Shown: piece by piece, positions 47,174 through 56,373 of the stretch
Numbering within the stretch: position 1 is the stretch's first letter
Layout of the letters: each line of letters begins with the position of its first letter
Source of the DNA: Eubacterium nodatum ATCC 33099
GTDB taxonomy: Bacteria > Bacillota > Clostridia > Peptostreptococcales > Anaerovoracaceae
Length of the DNA stretch: 64,000 nt
Direction: 5' to 3'
NCBI GenBank assembly: GCA_000510425.1
Contig: AZKM01000016.1
Coordinates: 65,204 to 129,203, forward strand
Program-made: the position numbers and the translations under genes
Notes under the pieces: generated by a model
Databases searched by the model: none
Told to the model about the DNA's origin: nothing
Seen by the model: only the letters and a program-made list of their open reading frames with translations

Positions 47174-49315
47174 TTAATTACTACTCTCCATAGCATTTAT
47201 TACAGCTAGCCTTGCTGAAATCGAGGATGCAGTAGCTCCTGCAATTGCATCAACTCCGGGATGCCCGGTATTATAAGCGTAGTTAGGATCTTGCATTTCC
47301 ATTTTCTTAACTTCTTCCAGTGTTTTCAATCTGTATTTTCGCAAACCGCCCTCATCAAAATATTTTTTCAGATATACAGCATCTTGATCTGCCGTATCAT
47401 TGTCGGGATTTGACTTTGGATCAGTTCCGTCATTTTCAACTCTAATGATTCTGCCGGTTGCAATTTCCATAGTCACCTTCACCTTAAAATCATAAGGCAG
47501 TGCTGATCCCGGAACACCTGTATCTTCATCAGCCTTCTGGATTCCATACTTTATAACCGTTTCAGCGTTGAGTTTAATCATTATTCTTTCCCCATTGCCG
47601 TAGAATTCTACCATAATGTCGTATCTGCCCTTTGCATCTATTACTTTTTTCCCTGTTTCCGGATCCGTAAAGTTGAAGTTCAGACTTCCGTCTTTATTGA
47701 ATAAATTATTGTTTTTTATGTTTTTATAGAACTCTCCGTTAAGATCTAAGTTCTCATCCCTTGTAGGAGCGACGAAACTCATAACTCTCATACCATCCCT
47801 GACTTTAATGGATTTAATATTGTCCACAAGATTCTCAACAGTATTGTCCGTTGCGGAAAGCTTATTTCCCTTCCATTCTACCTTTGACTTATCGCTTTTT
47901 ATTACAAAATAAGGGTACGAATACTCTGCGGCATGGCTATATTTTTCATTAAACGCCGGATATTTGCCTCCTTTATCACTTATATTAACTGAATAATATC
48001 CCGGTTCAAGTTTTTTTGAAACAGTCAAAATCTTTCCGTCTTTACTTAGTTTTGCACCGGAAACTTTCTTTTCACCATTGAATGTACCTTGATATAAGCC
48101 GTCTAACTGAATTTTATATCCCTTAGGAAGCTTATTCTCAAAGTAAATCTTTGCATTTTTTTCTCCATTAGTAATCCCAACTACCTTCAGTACATCTTTC
48201 TTAAAAGGGTTGGACTTTTCCATAGCCTGTTCAACCGCACATTTAGCAAGCACTGATGTATAGGTAGCCCCTGCAATGGCATCAGGTCCCGGATGATGGC
48301 TTACCATAGGCTCCTTATATGAATACATATCAAGTTTTTTAACTTCTTCTAAAGTTTTTCCTATATACGGTTTGTCTCCGCCTAAAGCCCACCATTTCTG
48401 GTACCAATAGATGTTCCCGATAGGCTCTGTACCATCATCTTCAAGTTTTATAATTCTTTTTGTTTTTTTGTCTATTACAACCTTTAACCTCGTATCATAC
48501 GACAGCGAAGCTCCGTTTGCTGCTTTGTTTGGACGACCCTTCATGTTCCCCCTTGCAATCGTAACGGATTTAGGGTTATATCCCAAACCTTCCATTGCGT
48601 TAATTACTGCAAGTCTGATAGAAATAGAAGTCCGCAATGCCCCCTTAACAGAATCCTTTCCTGCTGTGGGATAATCTTTCTCCCAACTGTGCATCTCTAA
48701 GGCTTTTACTTCCTTAATAGTTTTTCTTTTGTAGATATCGTATCCTTTAGCCTTCTTAAAGATTTTAAACTCTTCCACATCAGAAGCACCCTGTGGTGTA
48801 CTTCCGCCATCTTTCACACTTATAATTTTTTTATTTTTGTCAAGGGTCACCTTAACTTTCATATCATAGCAAAGTGCGGACTGATAAATTCCCGTAAAAT
48901 CATCAGCTTTCTGGATTCCATACCTGACAACGGTATTAGGAACTTTTACGGTACATATTTTTGAAAACTTTCCGTTTTTCTTTCCTGAAATTCCTCTTAC
49001 CTTGAACTTATATACTCCACCCGGCTTACCTTTATAGATAAAAATACATTTCTTTGTTGTTTTCTGTTTCTTAAACTTTTTCTTTGTCGCAAGGAAAACC
49101 TGGTATTTCTTGGCTCCTTTAGCTTTTTTCCATTTAAGCGTAATAACTTTCTTCTCACTTACCGTAGCCTTAAGACCCGATACTTTTCTCGGAGTTTTAA
49201 CCTTTGAGGTTGCAAAAGAACTATCTCCCGCTGCTAGAACGAATGACACACACACTACGGTCGCAAGTAAACAAACCATAGATTTTTTCATTATTTTTAA
49301 TAAACTGTTCCTCAT
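47174..49315 (-). CDS. Secreted protein with Fn3 and three FMN_bind domains
   Basis: 713 residues from ATG 49315 (MRNSLLKIMKK) behind GGAGGAGAT. A signal peptide (1-35) and a fibronectin-III-like module (about 42-125) are followed by three FMN_bind domains. Domain 1 (about 130-245) has KDSVKGALRTS, in which the flavin-accepting threonine is replaced by leucine. Domain 2 (about 270-365) has DAIAGATYTS, and domain 3 (about 605-710) has DAIAGATASS. A non-flavin region lies between domains 2 and 3. Covalent FMN added by ApbE is expected on domains 2 and 3. It resembles multi-flavinylated surface electron carriers. No anchor signal is seen. Confidence 0.85.
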   Translation of the reverse strand: MRNSLLKIMKKSMVCLLATVVCVSFVLAAGDSSFATSKVKTPRKVSGLKATVSEKKVITLKWKKAKGAKKYQVFLATKKKFKKQKTTKKCIFIYKGKPGGVYKFKVRGISGKKNGKFSKICTVKVPNTVVRYGIQKADDFTGIYQSALCYDMKVKVTLDKNKKIISVKDGGSTPQGASDVEEFKIFKKAKGYDIYKRKTIKEVKALEMHSWEKDYPTAGKDSVKGALRTSISIRLAVINAMEGLGYNPKSVTIARGNMKGRPNKAANGASLSYDTRLKVVIDKKTKRIIKLEDDGTEPIGNIYWYQKWWALGGDKPYIGKTLEEVKKLDMYSYKEPMVSHHPGPDAIAGATYTSVLAKCAVEQAMEKSNPFKKDVLKVVGITNGEKNAKIYFENKLPKGYKIQLDGLYQGTFNGEKKVSGAKLSKDGKILTVSKKLEPGYYSVNISDKGGKYPAFNEKYSHAAEYSYPYFVIKSDKSKVEWKGNKLSATDNTVENLVDNIKSIKVRDGMRVMSFVAPTRDENLDLNGEFYKNIKNNNLFNKDGSLNFNFTDPETGKKVIDAKGRYDIMVEFYGNGERIMIKLNAETVIKYGIQKADEDTGVPGSALPYDFKVKVTMEIATGRIIRVENDGTDPKSNPDNDTADQDAVYLKKYFDEGGLRKYRLKTLEEVKKMEMQDPNYAYNTGHPGVDAIAGATASSISARLAVINAMESSN

Positions 49316-49710
49316 ATCTCCTCCTATCAAGCAAAACAACAAATTAACTTATGCTTAGAGTGTAACATTTGTGTTATTTATTTACAACCATTTTTTAGAA
49401 TTGATAGTAATATCAGGAAAATTCATTGTGTTTAGTACTGTAATGAAAATTTTTAATCAATTGAAAACACAGACTTATTTAGCACACATTAAATACTATG
49501 CAAAGAAAAATAACCGCAACCATCCGACTTATACTACAAAGAGATCGACAGAGAAAGTCTATAAATAATATCTTCAAGACTTCTCTGATACATTACTCTT
49601 TAGTGTCAGAAAAATAGTTACGGTTACTTTTGAAGTTTCACTGTTTTGTGAACTTACAATAATTTATTTATATTGTCAATGGTTCTTAGTCTTTGTTATA
49701 AAGCGATTGA
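49316..49710. other. Spacer without a gene
   Basis: Divided between the upstream region of the FMN-binding gene and the 3' side of the flavodiiron gene. TACACT with a TTGTAA upstream (minus strand, near 49387-49358) is a weak promoter candidate. A plus-strand frame at 49371-49568 is Lys/Thr/Asn rich, has no ribosome-binding site and is not called. Confidence 0.35.
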
Positions 49711-50925
49711 TTAATAATCCTGCTTCATTGACTCGATGATACTATCAGCAAGACCATCAAGTTCTCTATCTGTCATCTTGGTTACGGATGACAGAACTGA
49801 AACCTGTTCATTTAAAATAGTCATCTGTTTCATGTCATCAAATGCCTTTGTCATAAGGTCAAGTGCCTGTGGTGCCCATGAACCGTTCTCCACAAGTCCT
49901 ACTACTCTTTTCTGAAGATTAAGGCGCTTCATATCATCAAGGAAGTTCTGCATTGCAGGGAACACATTCAAGTTATAGGTTACCGAAAGTAGTGCCAGAT
50001 GGCTGTACTTAAATGCTTCACTTATTAAGTATGAAACATGGGTTTCTGATACATCATACATCTTAACATTATGAAATCCCTTTTCATGAAGCTTGCCTGC
50101 CAAGATGTGTGCAGCAGACATGGTATTTCCATACATTGATGCATAGGCAATCACAACACCTTTTTCCTCCGGAGTATACGTTGCCCAGTGAACATACTTA
50201 TCGATGAACCAGGAAATGTCTTTTCTCCAAACCGGTCCATGCAAAGGGCAAATATATTTAATGTCCAGCGTTGAGGCCTTCTTAAGCAAATTCATAACCT
50301 GCGGCCCATACTTGCCTACGATATTTGTGTAATAGCGACGAGCTTCATCAAGCCATTCACCCTTAAAATCAACTTCGTCTGCAAATAGTGCACCGTCAAG
50401 GGACTTAAAGGAGCCAAAGGCATCAGCACTGAATAAAACTCCATCAGTAGTATCAAAACTCACCATTACTTCCGGCCAATGAACCATAGGTGCTGCAACA
50501 AATGCGATGTTGTGCTTTCCGAAGGACATCGTATCCCCTTCTTTGACTTCAACAAAGTTCTCTTCATCAATTGCAAATTGGAACTGGTTCATCAAAAGCC
50601 ATGCCTTTTCTGTTGAAACAACTTTCACCTGTGGATAACGCAAGACAATTTCTCCGATAGTTGCCGCATGATCCGGTTCCAAATGATTTACTACAAGGTA
50701 ATCAAGTTTTTTTCCATCCAAAACATACTCTACATTTTCAATGAACTGCTGTCCAACCGACCAGTCTGCCGTATCAAATAAAACTGTTTTTTCGTCTAAA
50801 AGAAGATATGAGTTGTATGAAACTCCGCTTCCTTCGATGGGATGAGCACTCTCAAATAGATGCAACCTTTTGTCATTAGCACCGACCCAAAATAAATCTT
50901 CTGTTACTTTTCTTGTGCACTGCAT
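49711..50925 (-). CDS. Flavodiiron protein (FprA-type A flavoprotein)
   Basis: 404 residues. The N-terminal metallo-beta-lactamase-like domain (1-250) has every diiron ligand: HLEPDHA, the H of PMVHWPEV, the D of ADAFGSF, and H of CPLHGPVW. A flavodoxin domain (about 255-400; VIAYASMYGNTMSAAHILAGK) binds FMN. Such enzymes reduce O2 to water or NO to N2O in anaerobes and usually receive electrons from rubredoxin. The ATG overlaps the last base of the preceding gene's stop (TAATG), and that gene ends in a rubredoxin domain, a likely direct electron donor. Confidence 0.93.
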   Translation of the reverse strand: MQCTRKVTEDLFWVGANDKRLHLFESAHPIEGSGVSYNSYLLLDEKTVLFDTADWSVGQQFIENVEYVLDGKKLDYLVVNHLEPDHAATIGEIVLRYPQVKVVSTEKAWLLMNQFQFAIDEENFVEVKEGDTMSFGKHNIAFVAAPMVHWPEVMVSFDTTDGVLFSADAFGSFKSLDGALFADEVDFKGEWLDEARRYYTNIVGKYGPQVMNLLKKASTLDIKYICPLHGPVWRKDISWFIDKYVHWATYTPEEKGVVIAYASMYGNTMSAAHILAGKLHEKGFHNVKMYDVSETHVSYLISEAFKYSHLALLSVTYNLNVFPAMQNFLDDMKRLNLQKRVVGLVENGSWAPQALDLMTKAFDDMKQMTILNEQVSVLSSVTKMTDRELDGLADSIIESMKQDY

Positions 50926-52856
50926 TACTTATCCTCCTTGTTGGAATACTTCTCAACTTCTACAAAAGCTGTCTTTTCTTCACCGCAAACCGGGCAAATC
51001 CATTCTTCTGGCAAAGCCTCAAATGTGGTACCTATACCGATTCCGCCTTCTTCATCGCCTACCTCCGGATCATACTCATATCCACATCCGTCGCAAACAT
51101 AAGTTGTCCAATGTGACGGTTCTTTAAGAACTGTAGCCTTTCTCATCTTAACTCTCTCCGGAGCCGGTTTTTTCTCCTCACCGTTATCTAAAGCCTTGGT
51201 TAAAAGCGGTAGAATCTCTGCTACATCTCCAACGATACCGTAGTCGGCATTCTTGAAAATCGGAGCATTCTTATTCTTATTGACAGCAACAATTGTTGTA
51301 GCTTCTTTAATCCCCTTCAGGTGCTGTCCTGCACCTGAAATACCGCAGGCAATATACAAGTTTCCACTGAATTTCTGTCCCGACATTCCGACATACCTGT
51401 CTAAAGGCAGATATTTCAAAGTTTCTGCAACCGGTCTGGATGAGCCAACCGCTGCACCTGCCTGTTTAGCCAGATCTTCAATTAGCTTCATGTTTTCCTT
51501 TGGACCGATACCTTTACCTGCCGAAACAACTCTATCCGCGTCCACAATCGGAGTCATCGGATCAATACCAACTGTAAAATCAAATCCGTCATCCTTGAGA
51601 GCCTCCACCAGCCGGTCAACCTTTTCCTGTGCCGTTCCTTTTGCGTAAATAACCTTTTTGCGAACGCCTGTGATAGGACCTTTGTCCTTAGCTACAGCAA
51701 CTGTTGTCTTAGGAGCTTTGCCCAGAATATGTGCTGCGATAACAACTCTCTGAATTTCGTTAGTTCCTTCATAGATTGTTGTAATCTTAGCATCTCTGTA
51801 AGCTCTTTCTACTTCCATACCCTTCAGATATCCATTTCCGCCATAAATCTGAAGAGCATCGTTGCAAACTTCCAAAGCTATGTCAGAAGCGTAAGCCTTA
51901 GCCATTGCTGATTCCATTCCGTAAGGAACATGTGCCTGTTTCTTCTCTGCTGCTGTATATATAAGATTTCTTGCATTTGTCAATTTGATAGCCATATCGG
52001 CAAACTTAAACTGATTAACCTGCTGGAAAGCAATCGGCATATCGAACTGAACTCTTTCAAGAGCATATTCTTTTGCATTATCAAACGCTCCCTGTGCAAT
52101 TCCAAGAGCCTGCGATGCTATCCCTATTCTGCCACCGTCTAAAGTAGACATAGCAATCTTGAAGCCTTCTCCTTCTTTTCCGAGCAGGTTTTCTTTCGGA
52201 ATCTTAACATCATTGAAAATAAGTTCAGCTGTTGAAGATGATCTTATGCCCATTTTGTCATAATGGTCTCCAAATTCAAAGCCTTCCAAACCTTTTTCCA
52301 CAATGAATGCACTGATTCCACGAGTTCCGATATTAGGAGTGGTTACCGCAAAAACAACATATGTGTCTGCAATCGGCGCATTGGTAATAAATATTTTTCC
52401 GCCATTTAAAACATAATGGTCTCCCTCTAAAACCGCAACTGTTTCCGTTCCCCCTGCATCTGAACCTGCGTTAGGCTCTGTAAGACCGAAGGCTCCCAGC
52501 TTTTCTCCCTTTGCAAGGGGAACCAGATACTTCTTTTTCTGTTCTTCTGTACCGAAAGCTGCGATTGGATATGCTCCAAGTGATGTATGTGCAGAAAGTA
52601 TAACTCCTACGCCTCCATCAACTCTTGAAAGTTCTTCAACTGCGATTGCATAACTCAAAACATCAGATCCTGCTCCGCCATACTTCTTTTCGTATGGAAG
52701 CCCCATAATTCCCAAGTCAGCCATTTTCTTAACTATTTCATGCGGGAACTCATTTTCCTGGTCAAGTTTAAATGCAATAGGTTTAATTTCATCCTCCGCA
52801 AACTTTCTTATTTTTGCCCTAAACTCTTCATGGGCTTCTGTCGTACTAAAAAGCAT
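50925..52856 (-). CDS. Acyl-CoA dehydrogenase-EtfA domain-rubredoxin fusion
   Basis: 643 residues. Residues 1-380 are a full acyl-CoA dehydrogenase ([12 protein letters not shown]; catalytic Glu in IYEGTNEIQ). Residues about 395-580 match the C-terminal FAD domain of EtfA ([48 protein letters not shown]). Residues about 590-635 are rubredoxin ([12 protein letters not shown]...WICPVCG). The EtfA N-domain and EtfB are missing, so this is a shortened ETF relay: flavin to FAD to iron. The flavodiiron gene overlaps its end. ATG follows GGAGGTAAGT. The acyl-CoA substrate is unknown. It is divergent from a Crp/Fnr regulator gene. Confidence 0.93.
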   Translation of the reverse strand: MLFSTTEAHEEFRAKIRKFAEDEIKPIAFKLDQENEFPHEIVKKMADLGIMGLPYEKKYGGAGSDVLSYAIAVEELSRVDGGVGVILSAHTSLGAYPIAAFGTEEQKKKYLVPLAKGEKLGAFGLTEPNAGSDAGGTETVAVLEGDHYVLNGGKIFITNAPIADTYVVFAVTTPNIGTRGISAFIVEKGLEGFEFGDHYDKMGIRSSSTAELIFNDVKIPKENLLGKEGEGFKIAMSTLDGGRIGIASQALGIAQGAFDNAKEYALERVQFDMPIAFQQVNQFKFADMAIKLTNARNLIYTAAEKKQAHVPYGMESAMAKAYASDIALEVCNDALQIYGGNGYLKGMEVERAYRDAKITTIYEGTNEIQRVVIAAHILGKAPKTTVAVAKDKGPITGVRKKVIYAKGTAQEKVDRLVEALKDDGFDFTVGIDPMTPIVDADRVVSAGKGIGPKENMKLIEDLAKQAGAAVGSSRPVAETLKYLPLDRYVGMSGQKFSGNLYIACGISGAGQHLKGIKEATTIVAVNKNKNAPIFKNADYGIVGDVAEILPLLTKALDNGEEKKPAPERVKMRKATVLKEPSHWTTYVCDGCGYEYDPEVGDEEGGIGIGTTFEALPEEWICPVCGEEKTAFVEVEKYSNKEDK

Positions 52857-53018
52857 ACTTACCTCCTAAGTAATCCTTGTATTATTTTCAGAATATTTAC
52901 TTACGGTTATTTTACTTCCTTTTTTAAAAATAGTCTGTGGCAAATGCAACTTTTTGCTTGGAATTAAAAAATATTTTGCCCAATATTATTTTACATAAAG
53001 AGTCCTCTCTGAAATCAG

Positions 53019-53030
53019 ATGAAATTTCAT
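53019..53030. promoter_or_regulatory. Palindrome between ACAD fusion and Crp-type gene
   Basis: ATGAAATTTCAT, a perfect 12-bp palindrome in the divergent spacer, 34 bases before the -35 of the regulator gene. It could be a binding site of the Crp/Fnr-type protein; this is inference from position only. Confidence 0.3.
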
Positions 53031-53063
53031 GAGAACTCGACTCCGTCCGAGGAAAAGATATGT

Positions 53064-53092
53064 TTGGAAAAGCTCCTAAAAAGTTATATAAT
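53064..53092 (+). promoter_or_regulatory. Promoter of the Crp/Fnr-type gene
   Basis: TTGGAA, a 17-nt spacer and exact TATAAT, 29 bases before the ATG. Confidence 0.65.
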
Positions 53093-53121
53093 GTAAACAG
53101 TATTATTTTTAGGAGAAGAAA

Positions 53122-53775
53122 ATGAAACAGGTAAAGGTACTTGATAATATCAGCAGGGCGGAATTGATGGAAATAGTCCCCTGTTTTAATCCCATTACTC
53201 ACCACTATCTGAAGGGGGAAACAATTTTGACCTACCAGCCGGATTTCCCTAAAGAGATTGCAATTCTAAAAACCGGATCCGCAAGACTTGAAGCCACAAA
53301 CGAAACCGGGGATGTATTCTATCTGGAGGACTATCACCAAGGGGATATTTTCGGTCAGCTTTTTTCTCTTCCCCTTGAGAACTTTTTATACACAGTTGTG
53401 GCTATTAGCGATTGCTGCGTAGTTTATCTGGATTATAACCATATAATTGCTCCCTGTGAAAAATCCTGTGCACACCACAGCAAACTCATAAGCAACCTCT
53501 TCCTTATGACTGCCCAGAAGTCCCAGGAAATGAGTCTTCACCTGTCAATTCTGGGACAGGTTTCGATACGGAACAAAATAATGACCTACCTGAAACATCT
53601 GCGCTCAATTTTGGAACCCATTGATGATAAAGGAACTTTCAATCTTCCAATGAGTTTAGTGCAGCTTTCTGAATACATTATGGTTGACAGATCTGCCATG
53701 ATGAGAGAAATTCGTTCAATGAAAAAAGACGGTCTCATAGAGAGTAAAAACCGTCAGTTCAGGATTCTCAATTAG
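53122..53775 (+). CDS. Crp/Fnr-family transcription regulator
   Basis: 217 residues. An N-terminal cyclic-nucleotide-binding-like barrel (about 15-115; GDVFYLEDYHQGDIFGQLFSL) is joined by a dimer helix to a winged-helix domain (about 145-215; PMSLVQLSEYIMVDRSAMMREIRSMKKDGLIE). Four cysteines (CC near 98 and CEKSC near 112) might bind a cluster or metal, but they do not match the FNR pattern. It is divergent from the ACAD-EtfA-rubredoxin/flavodiiron pair, which it probably controls in response to redox state or O2; this is inferred. ATG follows AGGAGAAGAAA. Confidence 0.88.
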   Translation: MKQVKVLDNISRAELMEIVPCFNPITHHYLKGETILTYQPDFPKEIAILKTGSARLEATNETGDVFYLEDYHQGDIFGQLFSLPLENFLYTVVAISDCCVVYLDYNHIIAPCEKSCAHHSKLISNLFLMTAQKSQEMSLHLSILGQVSIRNKIMTYLKHLRSILEPIDDKGTFNLPMSLVQLSEYIMVDRSAMMREIRSMKKDGLIESKNRQFRILN

Positions 53776-53810
53776 CTGCCAAAAATTGAAATGCCTCTTT
53801 AATTAAAAAT

Positions 53811-53848
53811 CGACCTTTGTATTCAGTTCGGGCTGATTACAAAGGTCG
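53811..53848. terminator. Bidirectional terminator between convergent genes
   Basis: CGACCTTTGTA and TACAAAGGTCG (11 bp) flank a 16-nt loop. Poly-T on the plus side and AT-rich sequence on the other serve both the regulator gene and the surface-protein gene. Confidence 0.75.
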
Positions 53849-53923
53849 AAATTTTTATGTCCGTTTAAGATTGTAAACATCAGCTTTCAATTCTCTTTAG
53901 GTACACATTAAATATCAATTCTA

Positions 53924-55543
53924 CTAATTTTCTTTTCCTCTGTTCCTAAAACCTGCGACAATAAACGACATTGCAGACAGTACCAGTAACACAACATATA
54001 AGGTAAGATTTGTGCCGTCTCCCGTATCCGGTTTTTTATCATCAGGTTTTTCTATAGACTTTTTAGTATAGACAGCGTACACTGTCATATCTCCATTGAC
54101 AACGGTGGAACCTGTAAACTTAGTCCCTTTTCCGTCTTTTCCAGTATTCCATTCCTTAAATTTGCAGCCTTTCTTAATCGGCTTCTTCGGCATTGATTCA
54201 TCAGTTAAGGCATCGCTGTCAATGCTCTTGCCGGTTTCAACCTTTACAACTGCATGAGTTTTACTTCCATTGATAAAGGTTACGGTGCTATTATCAGATT
54301 TATTTTTTACCTTGAAAGTATATGAAATCAGATTAGGCTTATCCTCAGGTGCTCCTGAGTCCCTGCCTTTATCACCCTGTTTAGCCACAAAATACAGGTG
54401 TGTGTGACGTTCTTCACTACTTGGGTCAGTAGCACGTGTACGAGCGGCAGATTTAGCATATAACCTTTTGCCCAATACCCACTCAAAATAACCGGAAACC
54501 GTACCACGCAATGTAACATTACTCTCAGGCTTTGCTGTCGAACTTACCGACAATCCCGCAACAGATATTTTGATGGCACTTGTATCAATTTTCTTAAGTT
54601 TTTTTACGGTATCCTCCCATAATTCAGGTTGAGCCTGCTTCTCTTCGTTTAAACGAATATTGACTACAAGTGTTTTATAATCGGCATTGTCCTTTACTTC
54701 CGTTGTAACGTCAAATCCATCAAGACCGGTAAGTGTGGCAGATGGATCCTTCACATCCACCTCTTTTGGGATATCAATTGTATAGACAATTTGAGAATCA
54801 ATGGCACCCTCTCTGTCATTATAAAAATCCTGAACATTTTGATCTGACATATAATCTGCTCTGAGTAAGTCAAGAGTATGTCCCATTATGAATCGCTTAA
54901 ACCATGAAGCATCCATCGAAAATTCTAAATCCAATGGCTCGCCGTGTTTATATTCCCCGATTTCAGTTGAATTGGAAGCGCCTTTTTTCTTAATATCCGC
55001 ATAAACCGTTAATTTCGTGGGATCTTTAATTTCCTCCTGAGTCAGCAGATCTTTTTCCTCGAATCCAAACGGATTTTTGTTATCCGGTATAGGATCATTT
55101 GGACTCAGTCCCGGATAATTATCCCCACCGACTAAGTATCCCAATCGGTAAAATGCTGTTTTATCCGTTATTCCCATTCCTGCAGCTGTTTCTGTAATCC
55201 CTGAACTTGGAAAATAACGGGGAATTCCACCCTCTGATGAGGTTATAGCCCATTCTTTCAGTGCAGTTTCACTCGGCTTTAATACATATTTAGGAAATAC
55301 TCCATAGCATGTTTTATTATATTCCTTGCTCACAGAACCCGGTTCAAGGTCTGCCCAATATGTATCCTTAATTACCTTATCAGGAGATACAAACACGATA
55401 TTATCCCCCGATCCGTATTGAGCCAAACTCGTCAATGAGTTTTCGGCAGTATAGTCAATTGCCAATACCGGCGTTGAAGTCATCATGCTCATCACAATTG
55501 ACATTCCTATGAAAGCCATAGCTTTCCTAAATTTTTTTATCAT
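53924..55543 (-). CDS. Sortase-anchored surface protein, KPDTG signal
   Basis: 539 residues from ATG 55543 (MIKKFRKAMAF) behind GGGAGGATGTT. A signal peptide (1-30, VLAID) is followed by a long region of unknown fold (about 35-400) that may hold an adhesin module. A Listeria-Bacteroides/InlB-type repeat follows (about 425-495; FINGSKTHAVVKVETG...KKGCKFKEWNTGKDGKGTKFTG...VYAVYTKK). The tail KPDTGDGTN, a hydrophobic helix and FRNRGKEN form a sortase signal with lysine in place of leucine. The role is surface attachment or interaction, with the ligand unknown. It shares the xPxTGD signal with the Cna_B adhesin. Confidence 0.85.
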   Translation of the reverse strand: MIKKFRKAMAFIGMSIVMSMMTSTPVLAIDYTAENSLTSLAQYGSGDNIVFVSPDKVIKDTYWADLEPGSVSKEYNKTCYGVFPKYVLKPSETALKEWAITSSEGGIPRYFPSSGITETAAGMGITDKTAFYRLGYLVGGDNYPGLSPNDPIPDNKNPFGFEEKDLLTQEEIKDPTKLTVYADIKKKGASNSTEIGEYKHGEPLDLEFSMDASWFKRFIMGHTLDLLRADYMSDQNVQDFYNDREGAIDSQIVYTIDIPKEVDVKDPSATLTGLDGFDVTTEVKDNADYKTLVVNIRLNEEKQAQPELWEDTVKKLKKIDTSAIKISVAGLSVSSTAKPESNVTLRGTVSGYFEWVLGKRLYAKSAARTRATDPSSEERHTHLYFVAKQGDKGRDSGAPEDKPNLISYTFKVKNKSDNSTVTFINGSKTHAVVKVETGKSIDSDALTDESMPKKPIKKGCKFKEWNTGKDGKGTKFTGSTVVNGDMTVYAVYTKKSIEKPDDKKPDTGDGTNLTLYVVLLVLSAMSFIVAGFRNRGKEN

Positions 55544-55906
55544 AACATCCTCCCTCTCTATATTCACCTGCTTCGATACGGAAAATACTGCGGTTTCAGC
55601 TGTTATTTTCAGCTGTCACATCTGATAATATGCCCTTTCCGCTCACTCTGTCCTTACATAAATATGCTTGTATGAAAGCAGTTGACGAAATCTGTAGTTG
55701 TTCCATACTTTATCAGATATAATTCTGACATATTAACTGCGAAAGAAACATTTACATTAGTTTCACATAAATACCACATTTATTTTATCAAACAAACTCA
55801 ATGCCTGCAAGCAAAATTTATCAGAATCCCCTGTAAAGTAGTATTTGTAGTATGTATGGATAATATAGGAATAAGAAGACTTTTGATATTATCAATTTCA
55901 AACTAC
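55544..55906. other. Spacer without a gene
   Basis: AT-rich upstream region of the KPDTG protein gene. A plus-strand frame at 55682-55918 has no ribosome-binding site or recognisable product and is not called. Confidence 0.35.
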
Positions 55907-55942
55907 AAAACCCCTTAAGTTCTAATTGACTTAAGGAGTTTT
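55907..55942 (-). terminator. Terminator after tRNA-Arg
   Basis: AAAACTCCTTAAGT pairs with ACTTAAGGGGTTTT (one G-U pair) immediately after the tRNA 3' end on the minus strand, giving a T-rich tail. Confidence 0.75.
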
Positions 55943-55946
55943 AAAT

Positions 55947-56023
55947 TGGTGCGCCACGAGGGACTCGAACCCCCAACCTACTGATTCGTAGTCAGGTACT
56001 CTATCCAATTGAGCTAGTGGCGC
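55947..56023 (-). tRNA. tRNA-Arg(ACG)
   Basis: 77 nt including an encoded CCA end. The acceptor GCGCCAC pairs with GTGGCGC. The anticodon stem-loop CTGACTACGAATCAG gives anticodon ACG, read as ICG after editing by TadA, for CGU/CGC/CGA codons. The T arm GGGGGTTCGAGTCCC(T) is normal. Confidence 0.97.
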
Positions 56024-56044
56024 TTATTCAATTCGTACTATAAC

Positions 56045-56073
56045 AGTATACACATAGCCTATTCATTTGTCAA
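56045..56073 (-). promoter_or_regulatory. Promoter of tRNA-Arg
   Basis: Exact TTGACA (56073-56068), a 17-nt spacer and TATACT (56050-56045), 22 bases before the tRNA. Confidence 0.85.
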
Positions 56074-56188
56074 AGGCTTTTCAGTCTGATTTGCTGTTAA
56101 TTGTGTGATTCTCAGCTAATTATTGTTAATTATTCTCTCAATCATCGCCAGTCTATGATATTTTCACCTAATATCCATAGGTTACTCC

Positions 56189-56220
56189 ATCCGGTACGAA
56201 AATAATTTTCATACCGGATA
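56189..56220. repeat. 32-bp near-perfect inverted repeat
   Basis: ATCCGGTA...TACCGGAT with an inner GAAAAT/ATTTTC stem and one mismatch. It lies 155 bases after the fbp stop and has no T run, so it may be an RNA hairpin, a protein-binding site or a weak terminator. The rest of 56074-56373 shows no gene. Confidence 0.4.
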
Positions 56221-56373
56221 CTCTTTAAAATTCCATTAAACTTTCATCAAAAATAACTTTGTGGCAGTGCATTTCAATAAATTGGAACCAATATAAGTCT
56301 TTAAAGGCTCAAAATTTTCTATGATTCTGCTAATTTCAACCACTTGTTTTAATAAATATTTCTATAAAAGACT

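Noticed and set aside
53064..53092. TTGAT-type FNR box at the regulator promoter
   Set aside because: I could not find TTGAT-N4-ATCAA; only the ATGAAATTTCAT palindrome is present.
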